Shown here piece by piece: positions 1-15,100 of a stretch of DNA of 64,000 nt. The first letter of the stretch is position 1; each line of letters opens with the position of its first letter. This DNA comes from Balanoglossus misakiensis. Lineage: Eukaryota > Hemichordata. A program made the translations under genes and the position numbers. Under the pieces are notes generated by a model. It was given only the letters and a program-made list of their open reading frames with translations. It made no database searches and was not told the DNA's origin. The stretch lies in the NCBI GenBank assembly GCA_040954595.2, contig CM082577.2:12090001-12154000 (forward strand), given 5' to 3'.

Positions 1-107
1 CGACACAAGAAATAATCCAAAATTTCAGTTGTTGCTTGCGGTCTGCTCTCAGGGCTGTACAGTAAACTCTGTAGTCTATTCAGAAGCTGTTCTTGTTTTC
101 TGATTTT
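1..107 (-). CDS. INTS1: INTS1 exon 22 (cut by window edge)
   Basis: Codes for KIRKQEQLLNRLQSLLYSPE and TTEILDYFLCR, continuing the INTS1 alignment; the exon runs off the left end of the window. Confidence 0.92.
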
Positions 108-3100
108 CTGCAAATGATCAAAAAGGACAGGAGAAATAACACGATGCCACAGTAATTACACAAAGTCTTGATATTCAATTTTATCTATGCTACAAACACC
201 CCCTCCATTTGCATTTTATGACATAGATGGTTGCTAAATATAAATTTTCCGGAACATTCCATGCGTAAGTATTTTCTCAGTACTTTCTCACAGGACTTCT
301 AAAGATTTTTGAAGTGCTCTCTGTAGGTCTTTGAAGGACGTAATATTCTTCATCTGCAAATGTTTCAAAACATCAAGGAAACACTATTTGAAAAGTTTTT
401 ATTACTACGCCATTGCCAAGCACTGGAATGAAATTCTTACACAGATAAATTCAAATCAGTCTGAGAATTTGTCTAAAAGTTCTCTGAAAAAGTATCCTAA
501 TGTAATATCTATAACAAAAATGCTTAGTTATTGTCACTGGGTTGTTGATTACTAACTATTGTTTTGTGATGAATTGGCAATTGCATTATTTGTTTCAATG
601 ATTTGTATGTATTTAGGGCCAGGGACACGACTAGTTCCACTGGAACTACTTTCCTGGTCCGCACCAGTTATGTCAAATGCATCTTTTGTTGTGAAACAAA
701 CTATCTAAACTATCTAGCTACTTATTCACCTGTTGTTTCTTTTGCTGTACTGCAGTGTTTTCTTCTTCGTCGGTATCATCCATGCTCTCAACTTCTGTGG
801 AATCATGCAGCAGGAATTCACAGAGACACTGTACAGGCAAGACGTCCAGGGAACCATCACTGGATTCAACCAGATCGGCCAACCATGGCATGGATTGAGA
901 AGTTCCCTGTACACAGGAGGTAACCATTTGACATTTTCTAAGTTAAAGCTCCATTTAGCTGTGATTTTTCCTATGATTTCAGTATTCTTGTTTGGTGTAT
1001 TTACTGAAATTTCATGTTCAAATTCCCAAAGCATGATGAAATAGCCACCATTTAGCTTATCAACACAACCTATATGTGTATAGTCAGCATTGTTATTGTG
1101 CAATATTTGAATTCAAGTCCATAATAGAATTCATTTGTCAACAATAACAATGGCAGCTACACACAAACAGGCTATGTTGACAAGTGGAGCACCCAGAGTA
1201 TATTAGTGTATTGGTTGTAGTAGAACACGAAATTGCATTCGGTACACATAACAAAAATACTGTAAATCTAGCCAAAGATACAGCTAATGTCCCTTTAATT
1301 GTAGAAAATGAAGCTATTTCGATGAGGGAAACACTAGATTAGAAGAGCTGCTGTATCAAAATTATGATGCTTGTCTACTTGAAGCAAAATCCAAAACAGT
1401 TGTCATTGTAAATAATAGGGATTGTCTAACCTTACAACAAAAGAACTGTTCCCTTCCATGTTCTAAAATGCTGGATTCAATTTTACTTTTTTAATTTCTT
1501 GAAATGCCGAATGATAGAATTTAAAGGCTGCATATTGTTTACTATGTACGTCTGTAATCTTGACTAGAAATATTTGGTGACATGTTGGGTTTTGGTTTTA
1601 GCTGGCAATCTCAGGAAGTGGGTAATCACAAATTATTTCCGTCAATGCCACAATGCTCGATTTGAGTCTTTGGCTTTCAGAAGCTGTAAGCTAACATTTT
1701 TTACCTGACGTTGGATGATATCCAGAAGGAAGTCTGGTCCTCGGCTTCGGCACAGCAAATGACCAATCTTCAGAGTTTGGTTGAGATTCTTCAACTGTTC
1801 CATGACCTGTGAGGGCAGTCTTCTTGCAACACCACTGTGAGGAATAAATCAGGGAGAGCTATCAGGCATTCAGATTGCTAAAATGAGGATTTGAAAACCC
1901 AGTATATTCTAGATGCATTTATTGTTGGTTTCCAATATTTTAAAATCTGTTTAAACCATTGCTTTCAAAACAGATCATGTGCATAAATGCTCTTTTGATG
2001 CGAAGTATAACTGGTCTCAAGTCTGTCACCAAATCCTTGCCCCTTCTGATTTCAACTTTATGTCACTGGAAATTGGTTTAACCCTAATGCAGTCAACAGT
2101 CATGGGTGAATCCATTTGCAAGGAAAGGGGTGCAACTGTTCAGATATCAAATCCACAATGGATAAGCCTCACTGACCCTTTCACCGCAAGATTTTTGTTC
2201 AACCCATTGTTTTCAATAGCAAAGACTGAACCATACGCAAGGAGAAAGGGTGACAACGCTTATCTGGAAATCAACCACACCAATCACGTCGCAAGCAAGT
2301 CCGCTCACAAAACAACTAGACTAAATCGACACCCTTATTTCGAACAAAACAGTTGATAATTAATACAGATAACTGAATAAATAAGTCGCACTTACTGTGG
2401 ATCCATGCCTGTTAACTGAGCCAGCAACAAACTAGTGCTCTCATCAATATGCATATGAGTGGAGGCTGCTGCCAAATGACTTTCAAACTCCAAGATATCT
2501 TGTTTCTCCATTTGGGCAAGCTAAATCAATACAGGGATTTTTTTGAACAGATTAATGCAAAAATCCTGACATCACAACAAGTATCACTTTGAATTCATCT
2601 CTGTACTTCAAAAGCACTACCACAATGTGGAAAATACTCTGACAAAACCACAACAATGAAACTGAAAACTAAAAGGAAATGCGTATGAACAAGACAAAAA
2701 ATAACCTGTAATTCTCTGTTTTTGATTTCCTCTACAGTTCTGTCATCAGTTGCCATGGTCGGTGGTGGAAAATCAAAATTACTGAAAGGAGAAAATATGC
2801 AATATTGCAAAATATTTGTAAATAATTAAGTAACCGATAACACACATAACTTCAAGATTTGATTAGCAAATGAAAAGCCAATTAAACTACTTAAATTGAT
2901 TTGTGGTGATTGGTAGATAAAACTAGTGAAGGGGAAATCACTGCAGTCAATGAATATGGTTTGTCTCACAATGAATATCATACCACATTTCAGGAATAAG
3001 TTGAACTTACAACTGCTACCCAGAGGTAAGCACTCTCAGTTATCATCAATTGTTTTTTGAAAGCACGAGTCAAATGGACAAGTCACAATAAAAAGTATGC

Positions 3101-6100
3101 CCCAATTTCAAAGTGCATTCATTTTGTCTGCCAAGAGGCGTGCAATAACAATATTTTGATCCAGATATTGAACTGTGACCCCTAGCAATAGAAGACCACT
3201 TTAGCCTCTTGTATTTGTTTGTGATAACCAACTCTAACCCTCAAAGTTTCATACACATAATAAGGCACTCACTTTGTCATACACATTTCCATCATACACT
3301 TCAACATTGGATACTCCTCCCATGCTTTGTGGCCTGAAAGAGAGAAATCAAACACAGTAAAAGTATTGGCAGTGAGAAGAAACAAAACTGATAAAAAAAT
3401 TCAGTTCTGGAGTTCAACACAATGTCAAGACACCTGACGCAATGAATGTGAGTCCATAGTGGAAACTTACCAATATTTGTTGGGTTAAATGCCGAAACAA
3501 CAAGCAAAAGCAACCAGCCCTTCCAGTACAGGTTGGAAATCGCCAGCTGAGGAGGTTGGTATCTATTGACATTAAAATATCAAAATACTCTTGTAAGTAT
3601 TGAGTAACGGTAATCAAGTATGTCTGTCAACTCGGTGATCAATCAATGTTAAGTTTTTAACAGCATCTTCAGTAGTAAACCTGGTTTAATCTTATTTGGC
3701 ATTACTGCATGTGCACACAAATGCATTTGAAATGCTTCTGAAACTTCTCAGGTCAAATACTGGCATAACAATATGTGTGAACAGTTTAAGTGGTCCTGGA
3801 ACATTTCAGATTTGAAATCACTTTGCTGGCAAGACCTGATCCTGTGTAAAGGATTAACATCTCTCAACACATTGTTTATGGGATCGAGCTAGGGTCTATG
3901 CTTAAACTTTGTGTGTGTGGACACAAAGTGACTCAAAGGATTCATCCTCTGTATTTACCAAAGGCAAATAGTGTCTCTGAAACGTTTCTTGTTTTACCCA
4001 GTGTGAACCTAGTAAGAGACACAAGAGGATGACAAATGGATCCGGACTTACCCCTGAGGAAGAGCAATGTTTTCTGGGTGGTGATACCCGCAAAGATTCA
4101 ACACAGCATCCATCAGTTGTGTTCTCTCAACCCGCAACACTGACAAATCTAAACCAGAACACAAATACAAGTGTATCAACATCCACTTGTGGTACAAACT
4201 TTTACTTCAACATATTATGTGTACCATGTGAGAATGAAGTATTCAACATGGTGAATGCTTTACCAGCTGAAATTCACATTTCTAAATCTGTTGGAGAAGA
4301 CGATCGTTCAATAACCTACACTTTCACCAAATCTGAATGGATTATTTCAGTTGATGACCATGTTCAGCTTTCAGACTTCACAATATTCCTAGCCTCATCC
4401 ATCAACCGACACAGCCACTCTTGACTTCAAACTCTTTCCATCAGAGTTACTAAAATCATATTCACTCGGAACACATGGAAACCAGACAGTGAGTCACATA
4501 AGAAATCATTGTCAGAGGAGAAGTTCAGTTCAGCTGATTTCTACATGATGTGCTAGCTCTGAGGTCACTTTTTCAGGGAAAAACCAACATGTTGGGTGGA
4601 AATTAGGCCTGGCGCCTTTTTCCCATAATTCACAATACAGTAAATGCCATAATGCCATGGTAATTCTGCCAATTTTCCCTCATTTTTATTTTTAAAATCA
4701 TGCACGTTATACATATCAAAAATAGCTTTTCCTGAAAAAGTGACCTCAAACTCAGCATATTATGTAGAAATCAGCTGGACTCACTGAACTTCCCCTTTAA
4801 TAAGGAATTGGTGTTGTACCTTGGCCATAGAGGGCAGCAGCTCGTCTCACCAACTTATCGGCCAAATCCAGAGCTTCAGCCGGTGACAGTGGCAGATCAC
4901 GTGACAAACCAATCACCAATACTCTCATCAATGTGTCTTCCTCAACTGGCACTTCAGATAATAACTTCAGAAACATCCTAAAATAATCACAGATAATTTT
5001 TCGAGTTAATAAAGTACTCATTTCGACAACCATCAGCGCAGATGCATTACTTCATTGAAGCTTTAATTAGTACTTAACACCGGTTGTGACATTATACATT
5101 ATGCTGAGCCATTCCAGCCAAGCTCAGGTTATGCACTTCTGAAAACCATTTCCCCTCCAAAAGCTGTGATGCAAATTTATGATTGACCGTAAACTGTGAA
5201 AGTTTCGCAATATCAAAAGAGGCAACTGTTACGCGACGATTAATTTTCCCATTCTCATATTTCACTAACTGCATCGTTATCTCCGAAAAACATTTTTATG
5301 CAACTTTTTATTTTTGCCTTTTTTTTGCTCTCGCGAAGATTGTGAAAATTTATCATGTTACAGTATTTACACCCTGAACCTCTGGTAAGCGATAACATCA
5401 TTTTAACATTTTCTTCTGAGCATGAAAATTTGATGCAAAGGGTTAAAATGTCCTCTGGAACAATATGACAACAACCACATTCCTTCAGTTGTACAACAAT
5501 GTACAATTTTCTGGTGATAAAATTGCATGTTGATAAAATTTGAACAAAGCAGTAATGACATATTCTTTGACCAAGTACATGTACATATCCCCTTGCAAGT
5601 AAATACTCCAAAGTTCATCACATGAAATGAATTACACCTACCCTCTATCAGCTTCTGGGGGCCAGTTGTCCTTGTTGTAGTAAGTCTCAGCTTGTTCTAG
5701 AAACAACACTTTCTGAAGACTGAAAACAGACCGGAGATTAGAATATGTTCTTTTACCATTCCTGAGTTTGAAGTGCTTCGGTCAATGAGACAGTTATGTT
5801 GTATCAATCAGACTTCACAAGAAATTATTAGGCTTTTGATTATGATAGTTTTGTGGCTTCTCGTTCAGATATTGACAAAGTACATGAGGAAAATTTGGAA
5901 TGACAATAATGCTAACAAATGTTCAACCTTAAAGGGCGAAGATCGTCTCATGTGCATGTGCTAAACCAGAGACTCTGGTTACAAAAATTGTATACAGTCA
6001 ATGCCACAAAGCAGTGTGCTGTTCTAACAACAGACAAGATGGCGGCGACATATTCGACAGCAAATTGGGTGAAAAGAAGGGACAAAACTTAAGTCTACTT

Positions 6101-9100
6101 GTACGGTGTGCATGAATTATGGAAGGAAGTCCACATTTTGAATGCAAAATTTGCAGAACACATGGATTGGTTGCAATGTTTGTACACACGAAATTAGGCA
6201 CATGTGCATAAGACAATCCTCGGCCTTTGAAACTTCACCAACGTACAACCAAACGATGTTTTCCAAGTGCTGTGAACTCAAACTTGAATTGTTACCTGTG
6301 TACATAGTCGCTGGTGTTGACTTTAAACATTGTTGGTACTATGGTGTGCAGCCACCAAACAGAATCTCTTTGAATGACGGAAACCTGTTTATGGAAAGTC
6401 TGTAGGACTTCAGTTTCTGATGTAAAAAAACAAAACAAAAACATATTGTTATGGAGTGAGCTGATCCCAAGGATACAAACATGTAATTGTAGTTACATAC
6501 CAGTAGTTCACAAACATAAAATTCCAGAAGTTTACAAGAATTTTCTCACCAGTTTTCAAGTTTTTAAAATCAGCAACGCTGTTCTCCAGAAGTAATTGAT
6601 AAAGCTTTCTATGACAAGTGACATTTTAAGACAGCACAGGTGGTAAACTCAATTTTCTAGAAATTTCCGAAAGTAAATTTCAATTTTGTCTAGACAATCA
6701 AGTACTTTCCAACAAAGGTTCCAAACTCAAGAACACCCAAGAAACGTATAAACCCAGTGATTAGGATTAGGGAAGTTACAGAATTTTCGTTTGTTATACA
6801 ATGCAGTTTAAATTCTTTTTCAAAGGAAATGTAGGGCTCGCAGCGATAATTTTGATAAAATTTACCTTGTTAAGTACATTTCACATGGGCCTTCTTCTAA
6901 CTCTGCTCAAAACAAAATTACTTCACATTCTGTCATACCACTGGGAATGTTGAATGCATCTCAAGATAACCTCTCTAATCTAAAATTTTACATACCCATT
7001 GTGAATCTGATCCTAATCGCTTTCCATGTTGTAAATTACTACACAACATGTATATGCTATTTGTTGACTATTTTCATGGGCAACAAACATGGAAGTGAAT
7101 TACAGGTCTGACACTGTATACTTATACCAGGGTGGGGGTGGGTGGGGGTATATTTACTGGTACCGTCAATCTAACCATGTTTAACTGGCTGCCAGTAATC
7201 TGGGTATTATGATAGAATCTTATCATTGTGGGAAAAGATGAATACCTTTCATTTCTCCTCTATTCTGTGCTGCAACAACATCTTTGACAGCAGGTGTAAC
7301 ACTGAGTAGTTGCGTTAATGCAATCAGATCAGACAGAGACAGGAACAGTCTATCCTGTGGAAACAAAAACAAAACAGATGGTTGAATACTATGTGTCCAT
7401 CTACTGCATACTTAAAAACTCACTATTGACCTCAACATGAAGTAATGTGTTTCTAGAGATACCAGTCTGTTTGTGTCTGTCTATGGGTTTGTATATGTTT
7501 ATATGCCAGTATATGTTCATATGTTTGTGTGTACATGTGCACTGAATGTACATGAATAAATTGGACTGATCATGTTTGACCTTTGAACAGTAATTTTCAT
7601 ATTTGGTATATGCCTAAAGAGGGCGCCCCTCCAAAACATTGCATCCTCTCCAAGCAGACAACGCGAAAATGAGGCCAGTAGGCCACAGAGTATAAACATT
7701 ATCTTCTTGTTTATCGTCACTATAGTTGGGACTAACGTTTGAGAGCTGCATTTTTATTGTGAGGTAAGTTTTACACGCAACTTTATCATATATATACAAC
7801 AAACCAGACTAGCTCGAGCAGTACTCTGTGACCTACTATTATGTATGCTAATATATGCAATTTTTCCCCACATGCTACGACTGAACCCTAGCGAGAACGC
7901 TGTGTACTCACTTTTAATTGTGCTTCCAAATCAGTAAACTGTGATTCAGTTCTTTCTGTCATCAATCCCATGGAGAAGGCAGAGAAGTTCATTTCGTATC
8001 GGAGCTGACGTACAATCTCTCTCAGAAGTGCACGGACAGCTCTGACGTAATCTTCTCTGTTGGCCAGTAATTCTTGAAACACCATCGCCAAGTACTGAAG
8101 AAAGAAGAGCATTGACAGTTCTTTTAGTTACAAGTTACATCTAGTAGTTCTCTAAGTTCAAAATGACAATTCAGATTTGATGATTCCAAAATTGAATATA
8201 TGCAGTTTGTCCAAGAATTGTGTTAGGAACATCAAGGTTGTTCAGGGAGTCGAACAATTCTGATCAACATTTTACAGTAAAAAATTGCATTTTCAGAGGT
8301 GGTGTAATGATTTATTAGCTTTGTCAATAGGGGGCGCTGCACACAGGGATGTACATGTACTTTTCGGAAAACTCCAAGTTATCTCATTCTGAGCTCTGAA
8401 GCCCGTGGTTACTTGTGATTCTAGTATCAGCTCAAACTCAAAACATTGAGGTATATATACAGCAAAAATAGTGGTTTGCGTATGAACAGAAAAAAAAATT
8501 CATGTACTTACTTTGGCAGCTTGGTCTGGTGCATGTTGAAATATCACGGCCAATAATGACATATTATTGGGATTTCTGGAATTTGACAGCTCATTATAGA
8601 TGGTATGACGAAGAATTGTAAATAGGTTCTCTGTATGCTGGCTCAACAGTTCCCTGGGGAAAAAAGAAATACGAAATACACTGTACTGCAATCATGTTTG
8701 ATCTTTCAGGGTTTTCAAGGAGGATCCTTAGAAATAGTAAAGGCAAGGCATAGAGCATCTACATGTAGTTCTGGAGTTGACACTGGGAGTGACGAGAGGG
8801 GTTAGGGTCACTACTGCTGTGCACACTCAATAGATGTGACATTATCAATATGTGTTTGTCCTTAGTAGTGGCCAGTCAGGGGAATTTTCTAAACTGGCCT
8901 TTACAGTCAGATCGCACGGCATTCATTAACATATGCAAATGAAGAAAGTACTTCAAACCATGTAGCCGTTAGAGTGGGCCCCGCTGAAGGGTCGCGAAAT
9001 AGGCCATTTTTTTACTCGATATTATAGAGCTGTTTTCAGGCGATGTGGATTATTTTAAGACAAAACCGTGGATTCACTTGAAGGTAGGTATACTGGATTG

Positions 9101-12100
9101 TTACTGAATGATTTTTTGGCAACTTCTGTCGAGTAGTTTCTTTGTAATCACGAAATTTCTGACGACTGTGAAAAAACACATAGCGTTGACATCCTCTCGA
9201 TTATTTTTAAGCTGACCGTTACACATGGATTTTACCACGAAATTTCAAACTTTTATCAAAATATAGACATCAAACTCCCTCTCTTTGAGTTTTCATTCAC
9301 TTCCAAGCTTTGATAGTGACGATATGACCAGTTCAATTTTGTTTACCTTTCAACCTGTGAGCGCCATTTTGTTTACTTTTCAACCCGTGAGCGCCACTTC
9401 TTCTGCAAAATGGCGGGAGAAGACAGCATGCATGTGTACGTATATACGCTGGCGCAGGCTTGATCCTGGGTTGTACCAGCTGCGTAGTTTTCCCTCCTCT
9501 CTCGTGCGAATAAATTTTGATTGCTGATATGTAATCCCGAGTTTTACTAAACCCTAACAATTATTTTATGAAGGTTTGCCCGTCAAGGAAACTCACTTTT
9601 TTTAATTTTATTGTTCTTTCACATTGATGAAGACTGATTTTTGTGGTGGTGGTGTTGCAGTTGACTGTTTTATTTTAGCTGTCTGAGTTGACAATTTATT
9701 CTGTATTTTGTTGTATTTTTAACTCTTTATCCTGTATTTTGTAGTAGTATTTTGAACACTGTTTAATAAATAAATTACTATTATTATTATTTATCGACCC
9801 AATGCAATGATGACAAATCGCTCGCCTTCAGACACAAATGTTGTATTTATTGCATATATCATCGGCGAATAAAGGGAAGTGGTTTCGAAGTTACACTTGG
9901 CATTTTCGAAAAGTCTACTTATATCCCACGATGCGGAGAAAAAAATATATACAAAATACGTCAGCTGAGCTCCTCACGAACGGTAAACCTGGCATTCTGT
10001 GCATGGGTAATCAAATATTTGTTTGTAGCCCAATGTAGGCGAACGGTGTGGAGCACCCGGGCGCGGCACTCGTGCGATTGATCGATGTTGTGTCGAAATC
10101 AGGCCAGTAATTAAGTTAAAACTTGGCTGATATGTTACCTTAGAGTGTTATACACTATCCAGTAACTTTTACTTGACAAGTGTCTTTTAGAAACTGTTTT
10201 CCCCACGATAAACGTGTCGTTTCACGAGCAACGCAACACTTCCGTATTTACAAGCCTAACATGGAGAGGTCAACGTAGGGCCTATACTTCCGGGTCATAT
10301 CGTCGAACTACATCGATTATTTTTAAGCTGACCGTTACACAAGCATTTCGAGTTAATTTCTTTTCACGGATGTTGGGACCGATATTAGACCTATCTGTCA
10401 CGAAAACTTGGTTAACTTCCGAGGTCGTCTTCAAATGATTTTTGGCACGTTTGTGGACGTCTCTTCCGAGGTCACCAACATACCACCGAAAACACGCTAA
10501 AAACTACTACTATTACCGACAGATTCTCATAAAATTTACGTCTGCAGTGCAAAATAGGAATCACTTTCGAAATTTATCGAGCTAGCATGGTATTTTATTG
10601 TACCACGGAGTGTAAAAATCAAGTTGAAAATCACCTTGAAAACTGGCCTATTGCCGTCTGTTTGAAAATTAACGGTCGCTGGCTTGACGAACTTTCATAT
10701 GCAAATGAGCACCGTGCGATCTGACTGTTTATAGGCAGGTCAATTAATGTACATGTTAAGAGCACAGAGATTGTTACAAAGTGGCCACTATGTAGAGGTG
10801 ACCACTAACACAGGTTTGACTGTTTCTGCTTAATATTTAAGCAGTCAAGATACATGTAGAGTTTGGTAGCACCCCAAAGATGTGCTGGAAAATAGACAAT
10901 GAAGTCTCTCCACTAGGACTTATCTTTAAATATATGTCTTCAAAAATTAAGTTGTACACTTCACCACCCTTTCCCAGTATAGAGGTCAATAGGTTTGGAC
11001 CAAACCATGGTAGTGAAAGGGTTAAATGAGATAACAAATTTATCAGAAACAAGAGTGATATCTGTGTCTTTGGTGAAACTAAACTATTTGCATGAGTGTC
11101 CATGGTTCTAGGAATTGACAGATTTCTGTACTAACCGTATACACATCATGTAGTGGTTGATAAGAGGTTTCGTTTTCAAACGAATTTTGATCAGATGTCC
11201 GACAACATCTACATCTGCCTGAACACTTGTATTACAGTTGAGACACACAGACATCAGCAGGTCTTGCGCAGGCCTTGTTAGCTGGGAAAAAAAATTAAAT
11301 TCTGAGTCAGGGACATTGAAGTCCATGTGTTACCTATGCATAACTGAATATATTATTCATTATTTACAATGTAATATATTTCAGGTATCAATATCATATT
11401 TCACTCAAGCTCCTCTTCACTATGTTTTCAGTGTTTTTGTTTTGTGTATCTACTGCAGATTCTCGATCAACTTCATGAAATATGATGAAACACCCAGCAT
11501 ATACTGTAAAACACTTTATTTTCGCAAGCAATAAATTTTCGCGAAATATGTGAGAGCCAAAATAGCGTGAAAATAAAAAGTCGCGTAAATTGTTTTTGAA
11601 GATAACGATGCAGTGAATGAAATAAGAGAACGTGAAAATTTATATTCGCGAAACAGTGGCCTCTCTCGATATCGCGAAAATTTCAACTCGCGAAAATAAT
11701 ATGAGGTTATTACGAAAATACCGCAAAGTATGCACGAGGACGTTAGCGCCAAGTATCGCCCGACTCGTAGCAGAGGGCGATGCGCTGCGCTAATGTCCGA
11801 GTGCATACTTTGCGGTATTTTCGTAATAACCTTATTATTATACATCTTACTTCTTGTGTTGCATGTTACTTGGCTTTCAAAACGCCAAAAATGCCGATAC
11901 AATCGATCGAAAACCGCTCAGTTGACTCAGTGAGCAGCCATCTTTGTTTTTTGTTTACGTGTGCGCACGTGCGTTGGCTTGGGGGCGCCTTGAAACCGTC
12001 CGCATAACAATGCATACCTGTACACGGTGAGTTGGGGCGCCTTGAAACCTAAAACTTATTTAACGCGCGTTCCGTACGTACCGTTCCGTACGGCTTTTTA

Positions 12101-15100
12101 TTGCACGCCAAAATCTATTGTTCTCGGCACTAGATGTATAATAAAGTGTTTTACAGTACATGAAATATGATGAAACGCCCCAGCATTTAGCTTAGCAACA
12201 CAACATATGATATATGTGTACATGTACAAAGGGGTTCATTCGACAACACGTGCTTACCTTGGGATTCTGGAGCCACATTTCAAGTCTTTGAGCCGCCATG
12301 AGTCGAATTTCACTGATTCCACAGGTAGAGGTGAGAAGACGGAGCATGTTACGAGAACCAGTGTCCATTGGCTGTCGTCTTGTCAGCTGTTCGCGTAGCA
12401 CATCAATTACTTCACTCTCTATGCTTTCTTGTAAGACTGCATATCTTGAATTGAAGAAATATGTTGAAATGTTTATTGAAAAAAAAAGTACAATGTTGGT
12501 GTCATACTGACAAGAAGACTTTGCTTCTAGCCTACAAGCTTGAAGGAATGATATCCCCTTTGAGACCATACCTTTTTTCAGGCACCAAAGCCAAACATTG
12601 GCCCACTAGCTGCTTGGCATATATTATATTCAGTGTGTATTTTAGGTCACTTTTATCTCAATAAAGATTAATTGACCAATTTAGGCATTCAATGTAACAA
12701 TTTTTATCTTTTGCTATGTTTAAAGCCTCAGTATTTCTCGTAGGGGCAAAATTTTGTTTGAAACGGCATCTATAATTTCTAAAAGTAGATGATAATTGAT
12801 ACTGAATCGAACAGTCATCATCCCCAGCTCTGCTCATAAACTCATACAATTTACAATACAGTAGAACGTCGATTATCCGAACAGCTAGGGGGACAGGCTT
12901 TTGGTTCGGTTATGCGATCGGTTCGGATACGCAAACTTAGGGGGGCGGGGTCACATCTGACATATAACACGCATACATAAACCTGTCCATAGTAGACAAG
13001 ACACATCGTTTTCCATTCTATTTTTATTTCTAAGTAAATTTGGATGGTTTCAAATACTGCACAAAGTAAAATTATGAGAAAGTAAAAAATAAATAAAAAA
13101 ATGACGACGTGAGGTCGAGCATGTGACGCTCGCTTCATGACATAGCCATGATGGCATGGACAGTAATGGCGGAAGCAATGCGATGTCGGTCGGTTCGATG
13201 TTTCTCGGCAGATCACTACTGGAATTACAAATGGTGAAATTTCCCAAAACCCAAGGGTTTTTAAACACTTCTACCGAACTAGTTAACACTTTCAAGTTTT
13301 GACAAAATGCCGCGAACGTTTAATGAAGAAGCCGACCATCGGTCGCAACCTTTTAGCAAGGCTGGCAAAGCTTTGCGGCTGACGAACCGTGCCATTGTCG
13401 AGCTGTTTATTTTCACACCTCTTGTGATTGCATCCAAATGATTCATACCCGGGGATACAAAACATTAACACTTTAATTAAAACAAAAGGCTAATGGGCGG
13501 TAAGGTTGTTTAAAGAAATAACTTTTTAAAAGAGGAAAGTGCTGTATGATGCCTTCCTTTGACAGCGAGGGCCGTGAATATCAAACAATGATTACGCCTA
13601 GTACAGGTAGACTTTTAGGGGGACACAGAGTGAGTTCGGATGACCGAACAATGCGGATAATCGACGTGCGGATAATCGACGTTCTACTGTATAACGAGTG
13701 AAGAATGACTTTCTGTCCGGACAGAAAGTCAGGCTCTGTTGACACACGTGACCACTGCGCATGCGCACTCAAATGTGAATCTATGCGGAAGAGGTTTGGT
13801 CGCCCCAAATCAAGCGACTCAGCGAAGAAATGCGCACTAATTCGGCGAAATTTTGGGAAGATAACTTTATGGGAGAAATCAGTCGATGGAACCAGATCAA
13901 ATCCGAAAATGGTCTGACCATCAAATGTCAAAGTGGCACGTTTGCTGATCGACATGTACAACATTTCAGTTGTAAACAAACCCGCGCATCATTTCAAGTG
14001 TTACGGGCAATATTTACAGCTTGCACGTAGCTACAGTTGCCCAAACCTTTCTTCTATCTTCATTATGTAGTATTCCATGATGAATGTACGGGAAAAACGG
14101 GCATTTTTCGATGATGAAAAATGGATACACACGAGAAATACTGGGGCTTTAAAATAATTGCTATAGTGGGCTTCAGTAACTTCTTACCAAGCAACTAAAT
14201 GTAGTGCAACTCATAAACGCGCACAAGCATTGCAAGCGACATGGCAGTCTGTACATATGTGTACTTGAGAATGGTTGACAAGCACCTTCATTTTGCAAGC
14301 CAATGAGAGCAACATAGCAGGCAACTTTTCCATTCACAGAAAGGTAATGCCAAATAACTCAGTGTGCTGTGTGATTTATTTTATTACGACAAAACTAGAG
14401 CCCATAATTGACTTGGGACATGTCTCGAACTCTCCTCTAAAAAAATCTGTTCAACATAAATCTATACAGAAATGAAAATGAAAATACCTTGGTGTGATAG
14501 GAGTCTTATCCATTTCTACATCCAGATCTTTGTCTGTAATTGAGTCACCAGTCTCGGACGCTACTTCGCTGGTTTTATCATCTTCATCAGCACTGGCATG
14601 GCCTGGGCTATATCCTGCAAAAATCAAAATACAAGAAGACAGGAATGAGATAAGTTAGATATAAATATATCTCACCTTATCAACAAATGTCAACACGCAC
14701 TAAGGTAAGTTAATATCACCAAAAACAGATTTTTTTTTTAATTTCTACAATTCTAATTTTTGGCTTTCCAGTCTTATAATTTTCTATGGTAAGGGAACTG
14801 GGGTGAAAGGGTTAAGATTTGGGAACATACTGCAGGCAGACAATGCGCCCTCTAAGCCCATACGATGTGCCATTGACTCAACAAACTGAGTGGTGACTCA
14901 AGAAAATTATCCACAGTACATGCAAAGGTATAGCGCTGACTCAGAGAATTTTTTTAGAAATCCTCAAATTGCCTCAAATCTTTTGACAAATGTTTGTTAT
15001 AGGCCGCACTGACTGCAGGTTAATGATTTAGTATTCTTCAATTCTTCAACTATGACAAAGACTGCTACTTATTTGTGGCGAACAAACATGACAAATCCAA

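Noticed and set aside
4029-4424. 131-codon plus-strand frame
   Set aside because: Antisense to INTS1 exon 15; no recognisable domain.
8904-10727. Short frames inside the 1.8-kb element as a transposase
   Set aside because: All are under 90 codons and show no DDE or DNA-binding pattern.
12868-13689. Autonomous Tigger transposon
   Set aside because: Only 831 bp with no long frame; ends alone are diagnostic, so it is called a MITE.
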